A stretch of DNA of 64,000 nt from CANKJK01 sp040081715. Lineage in GTDB: Bacteria; Acidobacteriota; Vicinamibacteria; Vicinamibacterales; UBA2999. The stretch lies in NCBI GenBank assembly GCA_040081715.1, contig JBEBFY010000013.1, positions 1 through 64,000 of the forward strand, read 5' to 3'. Shown here in pieces: positions 33,754-41,846 of the stretch. Below the pieces are notes generated by a model. That model was given only the letters and a program-made list of their open reading frames with translations, was not told the DNA's origin and did no database searches. The translations under genes and the position numbers were made by a program. The number at the start of each line of letters is the position of its first letter. The stretch's first letter is position 1.

Positions 33754-33759
33754 ATTATA
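33754..33759 (-). promoter_or_regulatory. Consensus -10 of the cysM-mec-cysO-moeZ operon
   Basis: TATAAT on the minus strand, 21 bases before the cysM-like ATG, lies in the 32-base gap after the sorbosone-type gene. The -35 at the expected distance is poor (GTGATG), so the assignment rests on the -10 alone. Confidence 0.5.
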
Positions 33760-33764
33760 CCCTG

Positions 33765-34919
33765 CTACTTCCGGTACATCACCCGGTAGACCGCGTTGGC
33801 CACCTCGTCGGACACGAGCAGCGCGCCATCCGGCATCACCAGCACGTCCGCCGGGCGGCCCCAGTTCTTTTCGCTCTCGAGCCACCCCTCCATGAAGGGT
33901 TCGTAGCCGACCGCGTTGCCCTTGCCGTCCAGCCGGACGAGGCTCACGCGATACCCGGACTTCTTCGAGCGGTTCCACGAGCCGTGCTCGGCGATGAACA
34001 CCTGGTTCCGGTAGGCCTCCGGAAACATCTTGCCGGTATAGAAGGCGAGGCCGAGCGGTGCCACATGCGCGCCGAGTTTCTGCGCGGGTGGGGTGAAGCT
34101 GGAGCACGGCTTCAGCTTTCCGAACTCGGGGTCCGGCACCTCTGCGGCGTGGCAGTACGGGAAGCCGAAGTCTTGCCCGGCCTTCGTCACGCGGTTCAGC
34201 GTATCGGGCGGCACGTCGTCGCCCAGCATGTCGCGCCCGTTGTTCGTGTACCAGAGCTCCTTCGTCGATGGGTGAAAGGCCATGCCCACGCTGTTGCGCA
34301 CGCCGCGTGCCACGATCTCGAAACCGGTGCCGTCCGGGTTCATCCGCGCGATCGACGCGGTGCGCGGCTCCTCGGGCTTCACCTCGCAGACGTTACAGGG
34401 CGCGCCGATCGTCACGTAGAGCTTGCCGTCGGGGCCGAACCGAATCGTCTTCCATCCGTGCTGCGCGTTGCCGGGGAGCTTGTCGATCACGACCTTCGGC
34501 GTCTGCGGCTGGCCGAGGTGCTTCTCGACGTCGTCGAACCGTACGATGCGCGTCATCTCGGCGACGTAGAGAGCGCCCTTGTAGAAGGCGACGCCGTTCG
34601 GCGTATCAAGACCGGTGGCCACTACCACCACCTCGTCCACCGAGTGGTCCTTGTTGCGATCCACGAGTGCGTGGACGCTGTAGCCAGCCTTCGCACCGAG
34701 GCGCATGGCGCCGACAAACACGGTGCCCGACGGCGCCACGGTCATCTGCCGCGCCAGGGTCACGCCCGTCGCGTACACCTCGACGGTGAAACCTGCGGGC
34801 ACCTTCAGGCGCTCGACCGGTGGACCGTCAGCCGCGCGCAGCCGGCCCGTGACTGCGCCGCCCGCCACAAGTCCCGCCGCCACTATTGCCAAGACTGCTT
34901 CACGCATCATCCACCTCAT
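33765..34919 (-). CDS. Sorbosone dehydrogenase-family soluble quinoprotein-like protein
   Basis: A 384-residue exported six-bladed propeller. After a signal peptide (about 1-29) the mature part opens with LKVPAGFTVEVYATGVTLARQM, and later keeps PNGVAFYKGALYVAE, DGKLYVTIGAPCNVCE, RNSVGMAFHPSTKELWYTNN and EHGSWNRSKKSGYRV. These are landmarks of the L-sorbosone/glucose dehydrogenase B fold. PQQ use and substrate are not proven. GAGG six bases before the ATG at 34919 supports this start. Confidence 0.87.
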   Translation of the reverse strand: MRWMMREAVLAIVAAGLVAGGAVTGRLRAADGPPVERLKVPAGFTVEVYATGVTLARQMTVAPSGTVFVGAMRLGAKAGYSVHALVDRNKDHSVDEVVVVATGLDTPNGVAFYKGALYVAEMTRIVRFDDVEKHLGQPQTPKVVIDKLPGNAQHGWKTIRFGPDGKLYVTIGAPCNVCEVKPEEPRTASIARMNPDGTGFEIVARGVRNSVGMAFHPSTKELWYTNNGRDMLGDDVPPDTLNRVTKAGQDFGFPYCHAAEVPDPEFGKLKPCSSFTPPAQKLGAHVAPLGLAFYTGKMFPEAYRNQVFIAEHGSWNRSKKSGYRVSLVRLDGKGNAVGYEPFMEGWLESEKNWGRPADVLVMPDGALLVSDEVANAVYRVMYRK

Positions 34920-34992
34920 GACCGGCCTCGATGCCTTGACCGGCTCGAATGCCTCATTTTGCTCCTGGTTGCCTTTCGGTCAAGGCGTCGAC

Positions 34993-35051
34993 GCCCGCAC
35001 AAAGTGCGGGCCAGAGATGCAGAAGTAGCGAGGCAGCGCCTCGCTACTTCT
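34993..35051. terminator. Two tandem perfect hairpins
   Basis: Hairpin one: GCCCGCAC (34993-35000), AAA loop, GTGCGGGC (35004-35011). Hairpin two: 13-bp perfect arms 35021-35033 and 35039-35051 with a 5-base loop. The right arm of the second includes the stop codon of the AlkA-like gene. They probably end or protect that transcript; no T run is seen. Confidence 0.5.
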
Positions 35052-35655
35052 CCAGGTGTTCCCACAGGTACCAGCACGCAATCGACCGATACGGCCGCCA
35101 CGCTTCGGCCGTGCGCGTCATCTTCGCAGGTGAGGGCTCCTTCTTCCAGCCGTAGACCTTCTGGAACCCGCGCACGATGCCCAGATCGCCCACCGGCAGT
35201 ACGTCCGGCCTGTGGAGCCGGAACATGAGGAACATTTCGGCGGTCCAGCGGCCGATGCCCTTCACCCCTATCAGTTCCGCGATAACGGCTTCGTCGTCCA
35301 GGGCGTCCAGGTCCTGCAGTCGCAGAGAGCCGTCCATCACGCGGCCACACAGATCACGGATGAACGAGACCTTCATCCGGCTGAGGCCCACGGCGCGCAA
35401 TTGCCCGTCAGAAACCTCCATCACACGTGCGGGCGTGGGAAACGAAGGGAACAGGGCTTCGAAGCGCGCCTGGATCGTGGCTGCGGCCCTGACCGAGAGC
35501 TGTTGCGACACGATGGCGCTGACGAGCGCCTTGAAGGGGTCGGTGTGCTGCGACTCGGCGAGCCCGCAGGGCCCGTGCAGCTTGATGACCGCGCCCAGCA
35601 CCGGGTCCCGCCGCATCAGGGTGCGCCGGGCCCTGGCGTAATCGTCCGCCGTCAC
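35044..35655 (-). CDS. DNA-3-methyladenine glycosylase II-type (AlkA/HhH-GPD)
   Basis: A 203-residue base-excision glycosylase. It has the helix-hairpin-helix LIGVKGIGRWTAEMFLMF and the catalytic Asp in LPVGDLGIVRG, with QQLSVRAAATIQARFEALF in the N-terminal helical part. It should remove alkylated purines from DNA. It is shorter than E. coli AlkA because it lacks the N-terminal beta domain, as many bacterial Mag-type enzymes do. It overlaps the SIMPL gene start-to-stop by four bases. Confidence 0.92.
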   Translation of the reverse strand: MTADDYARARRTLMRRDPVLGAVIKLHGPCGLAESQHTDPFKALVSAIVSQQLSVRAAATIQARFEALFPSFPTPARVMEVSDGQLRAVGLSRMKVSFIRDLCGRVMDGSLRLQDLDALDDEAVIAELIGVKGIGRWTAEMFLMFRLHRPDVLPVGDLGIVRGFQKVYGWKKEPSPAKMTRTAEAWRPYRSIACWYLWEHLEK

Positions 35656-36359
35656 TTGAGCGTGGCCGTCACGGTGACGCGCACGCGAAACTCCATCTGC
35701 CCCGCCGCTACAGGTGTATCCGGCGCTCCCGCAGCCTCGCGCATCGCCATGGCGCGGACGGGCATCGGCCCAGGTGTCTGCACGCCCTGCTCTTCAATGC
35801 GCAAGACCCGGTCGATTGTCCTGCCTGCGCCGAGCGCCATGGCGTCGGCCCGGGCGCGGGCGTCCTGCACGGCCAGCTTCAGCGCCTCGCGCTCCAGGAC
35901 CGTGCGGTTCTTCACGTCGAAGCGGACGTCGCTCACCGCAGTGGCGCCAGCCGCCACGACCGCATCCACGATCTCGCCCACACGGTCGATGGCATCCAGC
36001 CGGACGTCGATGCTGTTGCCAGCGACATATCCTTTCACGACCCGGCGGCCGTTCACATAGTCGGCGTCGATGTGGAGATTCACGGAGGTCGTCTTCACGG
36101 CGTCAGCCGGCACGCCGAGTGCGCGCAGGCGATCCTGCACGGCTTTCATGGCGGTCGCGGTCTTGCCCTGTGCCTCACGCTGGGCGATCGCCCTGGACTC
36201 GACCGAGACGCCAACGGACGCCCGATCGGGCACGGCCATCACCACACCCTCGCCCGACACGACCACCGTGGGGCCATCAGGAACCTGGGCTGAGGCCGGG
36301 CTTGCCCACAGCAGAACGCCAGCCAGCAACACGAGGGACGACAGGGGTCGGAGGGTCAT
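35652..36359 (-). CDS. SIMPL-domain (DUF541) periplasmic protein
   Basis: A 235-residue exported protein: signal peptide 1-24 (ending ASAQ), then VVVSGEGVVMAVPDRASVGVSVESRA, the classic start of DUF541/SIMPL domains, and VKNRTVLEREALKLAVQDARARADAMA in the conserved helix. Relatives such as BP26/YggE are linked to oxidative-stress tolerance or outer-membrane association, but the mechanism is unknown. The gene is upstream of and coupled to the alkA-like gene. Confidence 0.88.
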   Translation of the reverse strand: MTLRPLSSLVLLAGVLLWASPASAQVPDGPTVVVSGEGVVMAVPDRASVGVSVESRAIAQREAQGKTATAMKAVQDRLRALGVPADAVKTTSVNLHIDADYVNGRRVVKGYVAGNSIDVRLDAIDRVGEIVDAVVAAGATAVSDVRFDVKNRTVLEREALKLAVQDARARADAMALGAGRTIDRVLRIEEQGVQTPGPMPVRAMAMREAAGAPDTPVAAGQMEFRVRVTVTATLK

Positions 36360-36419
36360 GTTCGCCAGTATAGGAAGCCGCCGCACGAAACGATAGCGGC
36401 TGGCAGGTACAATCGCGGT

Positions 36420-36851
36420 GTGGAAGTATCCGAAGTTCGCAAGCAGCTCCAGTCGAAGATGGCCGAGTCCCGCCGCCTGGCGAAGCTCCGGCGCGAGGCC
36501 GTGACCCAGGCCGACGCCGCCTACAAGGTGTTCCTGAACCAGGTGGCCGTGCCGGTGGCCAAACAGGTGGTTTCGGCTCTCAAGTCCGAACACTTCCTCT
36601 GGAGCGTGTCCACCCCGTCGGGGATGGTGCGGCTGTCCTCCGATGCGGGACGGGAGGATTTCGTCGAGATCGACTTCGACGCCTCGGGCGACGCCCCCCG
36701 CGTGGTCGGGCGCACCAGCTACGGGCGCGGCTCACGCCTGGCTCGCGAGGAACGGGCGATCGTGGAAGGCGCCTCGCCGGACGCCATCACCGACCAGGAC
36801 GTGCTGGACTTCCTGCTGGGCGCGCTCACGCCCTGGCTGGAACGTACTTAG
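36420..36851 (+). CDS. Conserved-looking hypothetical protein (143 aa)
   Basis: I do not recognise this protein. It has a basic coiled-coil-like N-terminal helix (KQLQSKMAESRRLAKLRREA, about 8-27), then a mixed region with FLWSVSTPSGMVRLSSD and a compact C-terminal helix DQDVLDFLLGALTPWLER. No signal peptide or membrane span. TACAAT (36408-36413) lies six bases before the GTG, suggesting a leaderless transcript. Codon use matches its neighbours. It overlaps the convergent gene by four bases. Confidence 0.7.
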   Translation: MEVSEVRKQLQSKMAESRRLAKLRREAVTQADAAYKVFLNQVAVPVAKQVVSALKSEHFLWSVSTPSGMVRLSSDAGREDFVEIDFDASGDAPRVVGRTSYGRGSRLAREERAIVEGASPDAITDQDVLDFLLGALTPWLERT

Positions 36852-37291
36852 AAATCCTGGTCGCCGCCGCGACTGGGCGTGCCGACCTGATAGACCCGCA
36901 GCAGCTCCACCACCTTGTAGCCCTTCGTCTGATATGGCGGGATGATGCGCTCGGCGCGCAGGTACTGCAGCATTCCCTCGTCGCTGTAGTCCGGCGCGCC
37001 GACATCGGCTACCAGCGTCAGGTGCGCTTCAAGATCAACCAGCGTCAGCGCCGGCCGCAGCACCTGGCGCGTCACGGGAACAAGGCCCAGCAGCTTCACC
37101 TTCCCGGCCACCGGCACCTCGCGGAACTTCACGAAGATCTCGTTGCTGATGAAACTGAAGCCGGCGTCGTTCCTCGACGCAGGCGCATCCTCCACGCGCA
37201 GGAACGCCACAGACGCCATCTCGCTCAGCACGGCCACGAGCCGCTCGGTGAAGTCACCGTCGCCCGACCACTTCTCCTTGTCGATGTCCAC
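36848..37291 (-). CDS. Hypothetical protein (147 aa)
   Basis: I do not recognise the family. The sequence is soluble and mixed alpha/beta, starting MDIDKEKWSGDGDFTERLVAVLSE with no export signal. Repeated short hydrophobic strands (FISNEIFVKFREVPVAGKVK, LTLVADVGAPDYSDEG) suggest a beta-rich core. It lies 24 bases downstream of ubiE/menG in the same direction and may be co-transcribed with it. Confidence 0.65.
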   Translation of the reverse strand: MDIDKEKWSGDGDFTERLVAVLSEMASVAFLRVEDAPASRNDAGFSFISNEIFVKFREVPVAGKVKLLGLVPVTRQVLRPALTLVDLEAHLTLVADVGAPDYSDEGMLQYLRAERIIPPYQTKGYKVVELLRVYQVGTPSRGGDQDF

Positions 37292-37315
37292 GGGAGCGAA
37301 TGATAACGCTGGCGG

Positions 37316-38032
37316 CTATGCCGGGCGGTGCGCGACGTGGATGGTCATCAGGCCGCCGAGGACCGGCAGGGTCTCGACCTGACCGAACCCGCCCTCGCGG
37401 AGCAGCCTCGCCACGCCCTCGGCGCCGGGATAGCGGCGGATGGTTTCCGGGATGTAGCGATAGGTGTCGGGGTCGCGGTGCAGCAACCAGCCGAGAATGC
37501 CGCCCACAACCCGGAGGTAGCCGAGGTAGACCACGCGCACGAACGGGTCTTCCGGGCGGTTGAAGTCCAGCGAGAGCAGGCGTCCACCCGGTACAAGCAC
37601 GCGCCGCGCCTCCGCGATGGCCAGCGGTAGATCCGGCACGTTGCGGAGCCCGTAGCCGGTCGTGATGACGGTGAAAGCGGCGTCGGGAAACGGGAGCGCG
37701 GTCATGTCGCCGGTCAGGAAGCGGACCCGCCGGGCCGAGGGCACCTTCTGCCGGGCCAGCACGAGCATGCGGTGCGTGAGGTCCAGGCCCACCACGCGCT
37801 CCACGCGCGGCAGCGTCAGGTAGGCCAGGTCGCCGGTGCCGCACGCCAGGTCCAGCACGCGGTCTCTCGGGCCGAGCGCGGCCAGCGTCACAAGCTGGCG
37901 CTTCCAGTGCGTATCGAAGCCGAACGAGAGGATCCGCGTGATGAGGTCGTAGCGGTCGGCGATCGTCGCAAAGACCTGACGCGTGTAGCGGCGCTTGCCG
38001 TCAGAGGTGGCGAGCGCGGCCGTCAGGTTCAC
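37316..38032 (-). CDS. ubiE: Ubiquinone/menaquinone C-methyltransferase UbiE/MenG
   Basis: A 238-residue SAM-dependent methyltransferase. It has the UbiE-type opening (VFATIADRYDLITRILSFGFDTHWKRQLV), SAM motif I (VLDLACGTGDLAYL), motif II (GLDLTHRMLVLARQ) and TGYGLRNVPDLPLAIAEARRVLVPGGRL. In an organism with menaquinone only it would methylate demethylmenaquinone; which quinone applies cannot be told here. It overlaps the universal stress protein gene by four bases. Confidence 0.9.
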   Translation of the reverse strand: MNLTAALATSDGKRRYTRQVFATIADRYDLITRILSFGFDTHWKRQLVTLAALGPRDRVLDLACGTGDLAYLTLPRVERVVGLDLTHRMLVLARQKVPSARRVRFLTGDMTALPFPDAAFTVITTGYGLRNVPDLPLAIAEARRVLVPGGRLLSLDFNRPEDPFVRVVYLGYLRVVGGILGWLLHRDPDTYRYIPETIRRYPGAEGVARLLREGGFGQVETLPVLGGLMTIHVAHRPA

Positions 38033-38457
38033 GCGGGCTGCGCTCTGAGGAGCAGGACCGGGATCCGGGTGACGTGCCGCACGTGGTCCACCGTCGTGCC
38101 GCGAATCAGGTCGTTCAGCAGCCGGTGCCCGTGCGTGGACATGGCGATGAGGTCCGCCTTCCAGTCGTCGGCCGCCCGCACCAGTTCGCGTGCGGGGTCA
38201 CCCTTGGCCAGTTCCGTGGTCACCTGGAGCCCCCGGCCACGCAGGTCGGCCGCGACCCCGTCGAGGTAGCTCCGGTCTTCCTTCATCTCCTCGGACTCGC
38301 GCAGTTGCAGCGCATCGAAGTTCCGGGCGGCCCAGCCGTCGGCCACATGCACCAGGAGCAGTTCAGCGCCGGTCAGCACTGCCAGCCCGGCGACGTGCTC
38401 GATGATCGTCCGGTCCGCCGGCGAATGCTCGATGGCGACAAGGATGCGGTGATACAT
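38029..38457 (-). CDS. Universal stress protein A family
   Basis: A 142-residue Usp domain. It begins YHRILVAIEHSPADRTI and carries the ATP-binding G-x2-G-x9-G type pattern near the C terminus in STHGHRLLNDLIRGTTVDHVRHVTRIPVLLLR. The first part of that signature reads HGHRLLNDL, somewhat divergent, but the Usp fold is clear. Twelve bases separate it from mntH, so mntH-usp-ubiE may form one transcript. Confidence 0.88.
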   Translation of the reverse strand: MYHRILVAIEHSPADRTIIEHVAGLAVLTGAELLLVHVADGWAARNFDALQLRESEEMKEDRSYLDGVAADLRGRGLQVTTELAKGDPARELVRAADDWKADLIAMSTHGHRLLNDLIRGTTVDHVRHVTRIPVLLLRAQPA

Positions 38458-38468
38458 GAACGCCTAAT

Positions 38469-39815
38469 CTAGCCGACGAAAGTCTGCCACAGCAGGTAGA
38501 GATTGAGCGCCGCAATCACGATGGCCGTGGGCCAGGCGAGGGCCTGCACCCACCAGGCGTTGGCGAAGGTTCCCATCTTCCGCTTGTTGCTGGTGAAGAT
38601 GACCAGCGGGAACACGGCAAAGGAGAGCTGCAGGCTCAGGACCACCTGGCTGAGGATGAGTAACTGCCCGGTGCCGCGCTCGCCGTAGAGCAGCACCACG
38701 ATGACGGCCGGGACGATGGCGATGAGGCGGGTGATGAGCCGGCGGAGCCAGGGGCGCAGGCGGATGTTGATGAACCCTTCCATCACGATCTGCCCCGCCA
38801 GCGTGCCCGTCAGCGTCGCGTTCTGTCCGGAGCACAGCAGCGCCACGGCAAAGAGCGTGCTGGCGGTTTTGGTGCCCATGAGCGGCTCGAGCAGCAGGTA
38901 GGCATCGGAGATATCGGCCACGTCCTGGTGTCCCGTGCCGTGGAACGCCGCGGCCGCGATCACCAGGATGGCGCCGTTGATGAAGAGCGCCGACATCAGG
39001 GCCACGGACGAATCGATGGTGGCAAACCGGATGGCTTCCCGCTTGCTCGCCACGGTGTCGAGGTACTTCCGGGTCTGCACGATCGACGAGTGCAGGTAGA
39101 GGTTGTGCGGCATCACCGTGGCGCCAAGGATGCCGATCGCGATGTAGAGCATGTCGGGATTGCTCAGCAGTTCCGAGGTGGGCACAAACCCCTTCGCGAC
39201 CTCCGTCACGTCGGGCCGCGCCAGCCACAACTCGACGGCAAACGCCCCGGCGATGAGCACGATGAGGCTGACGACGAGCGCCTCGACGTACCTGAAGCCC
39301 CGGCCCTGCAGGAACAGCACGACGAGCACGTCGAGCGCCGTGAGACAGACGCCCCAGATGAGGGGCAGGCCGAACAGGAGGTTGAGCGCGATGGCCGCGC
39401 CGATGACCTCGGCCAGATCGCAGGCCGCGATTGCAATCTCGCAGAGCACCCACAGGAAGATCGTCGTGGGCTTCGAGTAGTGGTCGCGGCAGGCCTGTGC
39501 CAAATCGCGGCCGCTCGCAATGCCCAGTCGCAGGGCCAGTGCCTGCAACAGGATCGCCATCAGGTTCGAGAGCATCACCACGCTCAGCAGCGTGTAGCCG
39601 TACCTGGCGCCACCGGCGAGGTCCGTGGCCCAGTTGCCTGGATCCATGTAGCCGACCGCCACCAGATACCCAGGGCCGGCAAACGCCAGGAGCTTGCGCC
39701 AGAACCCGGCACCAGCGGGCACGGCGATCGAGCCGTGGACCTCTGGCAGGCTGACCGAGGGCGAGGCCTTCCGCCAGCCTGAGCCGTCGGGGAGTTGCCC
39801 GGTGGCGTCAGGCAT
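38469..39815 (-). CDS. mntH: Nramp-family Mn2+/Fe2+ transporter MntH
   Basis: A 448-residue transporter with about eleven hydrophobic spans. The metal-binding DPGN in TM1 (YMDPGNWATDL) and the ATVMPHNLYLHS of TM6 are intact. It imports manganese, and possibly ferrous iron, with protons. The divergent DtxR-type gene and a palindrome on its promoter argue for manganese-dependent repression. A long N-terminal cytoplasmic stretch (about 40 residues) precedes TM1. Confidence 0.95.
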   Translation of the reverse strand: MPDATGQLPDGSGWRKASPSVSLPEVHGSIAVPAGAGFWRKLLAFAGPGYLVAVGYMDPGNWATDLAGGARYGYTLLSVVMLSNLMAILLQALALRLGIASGRDLAQACRDHYSKPTTIFLWVLCEIAIAACDLAEVIGAAIALNLLFGLPLIWGVCLTALDVLVVLFLQGRGFRYVEALVVSLIVLIAGAFAVELWLARPDVTEVAKGFVPTSELLSNPDMLYIAIGILGATVMPHNLYLHSSIVQTRKYLDTVASKREAIRFATIDSSVALMSALFINGAILVIAAAAFHGTGHQDVADISDAYLLLEPLMGTKTASTLFAVALLCSGQNATLTGTLAGQIVMEGFINIRLRPWLRRLITRLIAIVPAVIVVLLYGERGTGQLLILSQVVLSLQLSFAVFPLVIFTSNKRKMGTFANAWWVQALAWPTAIVIAALNLYLLWQTFVG

Positions 39816-39889
39816 CGGGATGACCTCCCGCTGGGTGGACCGAAAGCGCGGCTGAGATGACGAAGAGAGTTCGAGTGGGCACTATCTTG

Positions 39890-39907
39890 TTTTTGAAGAG
39901 TCAAAAA
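39890..39907. promoter_or_regulatory. MntR/DtxR-type operator palindrome
   Basis: TTTTTGA (39890-39896) and TCAAAAA (39901-39907) form a perfect 18-bp inverted repeat with a 4-base centre, in the mntH/mntR intergenic region. It covers the -10 and start point of the mntH promoter. A manganese-loaded MntR would therefore block mntH. Binding is inferred from position and symmetry. Confidence 0.65.
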
Positions 39908-39932
39908 TACTGGGAACCCTTGGCAAAGTCAA
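39904..39932 (-). promoter_or_regulatory. mntH promoter
   Basis: On the minus strand TTGACT (39927-39932) and TATTTT (39904-39909) are separated by 17 bases. The start point would be about 39897, inside the palindrome at 39890-39907. Confidence 0.65.
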
Positions 39933-39971
39933 AGCAGGGACCGAAGGGCGTCATGTACACTGCCGCCAGAA

Positions 39972-40646
39972 ATGCTCGCGTCCAGCACCGTCGAAAACTA
40001 TCTGAAAGCGATCTACGCAGGGGTGAATGGCCTCCGTCCTGGCCTCCGGCTGCTCCCGATGGGGCATCTGGCCTCGGCCCTCGGGGTCACGCCAGGCACG
40101 GCCACGACGATGGTCAAGACGCTCGCGGAAGCCGGCCTCGCCGAGTACGAACCCTATGTGGGCGTCGCACTCACCCCGCAGGGTGAGCGGCTGGCCGGCC
40201 TCGTGCTCAGGCGGCACCGGCTCGTGGAACTGTTTCTGGTCCGTGTGATGGGCTTCGGGTGGGACGAGGTGCACGACGAGGCCGAGCACCTCGAGCATGT
40301 CGTCTCGGATCGCCTCATCGAGCGCATGGACACGATGCTGGGCCATCCCGATGCGGACCCGCACGGGGATCCGATTCCGAACGCGGACGGCACCATCTCT
40401 CCTCAACCACAGGACACGCTGCTGACCTGTCCGCTGGGCCAGCCGGTAACCGTGACGCGCGTGCTGGATCAGAACCGCGCGTTTCTTCAGTTCGTGGAGA
40501 CGAACCGGCTCAAGCCCGGCGAAACCATTCAGGTGGACGGCCGCGACGAGTCCGCCGACAGCGTGCTCGTCACCGGCACCGAGGCGCGCCGCCTGACGAT
40601 TGGGGCCCGAGCCGCCTCAAAGCTGCAGGTCCGCGCCGCGGGCTAG
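39972..40646 (+). CDS. mntR: DtxR/MntR-family metalloregulator
   Basis: A 224-residue regulator: N-terminal winged helix (TVENYLKAIYAGVNGL, LASALGVTPGTATTMVKTLAEAGL), a metal-binding dimerisation domain with RRHRLVELFLVRVMGFGWDEVHDEAEHLEHVVSD, and a C-terminal SH3/FeoA-like domain (about 140-220). His and Glu residues for metal are present. Divergence from mntH supports a manganese-sensing role, though an iron-sensing IdeR role cannot be excluded. TACACT at 39956-39961 is a possible -10 with a very short leader. Confidence 0.9.
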   Translation: MLASSTVENYLKAIYAGVNGLRPGLRLLPMGHLASALGVTPGTATTMVKTLAEAGLAEYEPYVGVALTPQGERLAGLVLRRHRLVELFLVRVMGFGWDEVHDEAEHLEHVVSDRLIERMDTMLGHPDADPHGDPIPNADGTISPQPQDTLLTCPLGQPVTVTRVLDQNRAFLQFVETNRLKPGETIQVDGRDESADSVLVTGTEARRLTIGARAASKLQVRAAG

Positions 40647-40670
40647 AACCGCGCCGCGAGCCTCTCCGGA

Positions 40671-41345
40671 TCAACCCACGTCCGCGAACTGCCTGAACAC
40701 ATCCGGCAGCTCGCCGGCATCGTCGACGATCCACCCGTCGCCCGCCCCCACGTCGTCCGGCAGGGTCACGCGGCCGAATCCATAGCGGACGAGGCAACAT
40801 CGCACACCGGCCCTGCGTGCGGTCTCCCGGTCAATGGCCGAATCGCCGACAAGAAGCGTTCCGCGTGAGTCCACTCCGGCCAGCCGCATCTGGTCGAGCA
40901 GCGACGCGGGATCCGGCTTTCGCGGGAAGGCGCTGTCGCCGCCGATGATGCTGCCAAAGAAGCTCGCGATACCGAGCGCATCCAGGATCCGCATGGTGGG
41001 TGCCAGCGGCTTGTTGGTGAGCAGCGACAGGCTCGCCACCCGGCTTGCCGCTTCGAGTGCAGCCGGCACACCGTCGTACATCCGCGTGTGCACCAGGAGC
41101 CGATCGTCATAGATCGAGAGAAATCGTTCCAGCGATCCAGACGGATCGCCGAGACCCGCGGCCGTCAGGGCGCGCTGCACCAACAGCCGTGCCCCCTCGC
41201 CGACCATGCGGCCCACCGCCTCCTCCGATAGCGGAGCGCCACCGAGCTCGACGATCAACTGATTCGCGGAATCGGTGAGGTCCCGGCGGGAATCGATCAG
41301 GGTGCCGTCGAGGTCGAACGCGATCAGGCGGTGTAGGTCGCCCAC
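40671..41345 (-). CDS. HAD-superfamily phosphatase (phosphoglycolate phosphatase-like)
   Basis: A 224-residue HAD hydrolase with motif I FDLDGTLIDS, motif II LLTNKP, motif III lysine in FPRKPDPASLL and motif IV LLVGDSAIDRETARRAG. This matches the Gph/PPase subgroup with a C1 helical cap. GTG at 41345 places motif I at residue 10 or so; it overlaps the queD stop by 22 bases. The physiological substrate is not certain; 2-phosphoglycolate is the common one. Confidence 0.87.
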   Translation of the reverse strand: MGDLHRLIAFDLDGTLIDSRRDLTDSANQLIVELGGAPLSEEAVGRMVGEGARLLVQRALTAAGLGDPSGSLERFLSIYDDRLLVHTRMYDGVPAALEAASRVASLSLLTNKPLAPTMRILDALGIASFFGSIIGGDSAFPRKPDPASLLDQMRLAGVDSRGTLLVGDSAIDRETARRAGVRCCLVRYGFGRVTLPDDVGAGDGWIVDDAGELPDVFRQFADVG

Positions 41346-41725
41346 GATGTCGGTGTCTCCCACAGCGTGACCCGCGTCACGGAGAGGCCCAGTTCCCGGC
41401 ACGTCTCGAAAATGAGCCGCGCGATCCGCTCGGCGGTGGGGTTCGAGTCGATGAGGTACAGCGGCTCACCAAGCGCTTGGAGCGTGGCCACGCACGGATC
41501 GTCGCGGCGCAGGATCATCTTGTGGTCCAGGTGTTCGTCGATCCACGCCTTGACCAGCCGCTTGATGTCGCCGAAGTCCACCACCATGTTGCGGCCGTCA
41601 AGGTTGTCCGCACGCACCTCGATCTCGGCGACGGCGTTGTGCCCGTGCAGGTGCCGGCAGACACCGTCGTAGTCGAGCAGCCGGTGGCCGTAACAGAAGT
41701 CGATGCGCTTGGTGACGGAATACAT
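41324..41725 (-). CDS. queD: 6-pyruvoyl-tetrahydropterin synthase/QueD family
   Basis: A 133-residue T-fold enzyme with zinc histidines in YGHRLL and HLHGHNA, and the catalytic Cys in DGVCRHLHGH. The Glu of the pterin pocket is in LWETPTSWATY. The bacterial role is usually 6-carboxytetrahydropterin synthase in queuosine formation, but no other que genes are in the window. TATCCT on the coding strand (41738-41743) may be its -10. Confidence 0.9.
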   Translation of the reverse strand: MYSVTKRIDFCYGHRLLDYDGVCRHLHGHNAVAEIEVRADNLDGRNMVVDFGDIKRLVKAWIDEHLDHKMILRRDDPCVATLQALGEPLYLIDSNPTAERIARLIFETCRELGLSVTRVTLWETPTSWATYTA

Positions 41726-41820
41726 CAGGCTCGGCTTCTAGGATAGTCGAAGCATCGGAACCGTCTTGCCTCCCTCGACGGCTCACACCTCTCTGGCCGC
41801 CCCGAACGCAGCAATGTCAC

Positions 41821-41839
41821 ATGCCAGATGTGGCATACT
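41821..41839. promoter_or_regulatory. Operator and -10 of the HigBA-like module
   Basis: ATGCCA (41821-41826) and TGGCAT (41831-41836) form a perfect inverted repeat with a 4-base centre. It overlaps CATACT (41834-41839), which stands seven bases before the toxin ATG at 41847. Binding of the antitoxin here would block a probably leaderless transcript. Confidence 0.55.
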
Positions 41840-41846
41840 TCGACGC

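Noticed and set aside
33733..34107. N-terminal extension of the CysM-like protein
   Set aside because: It runs through the end of the sorbosone-type gene in another frame and has no domain character.
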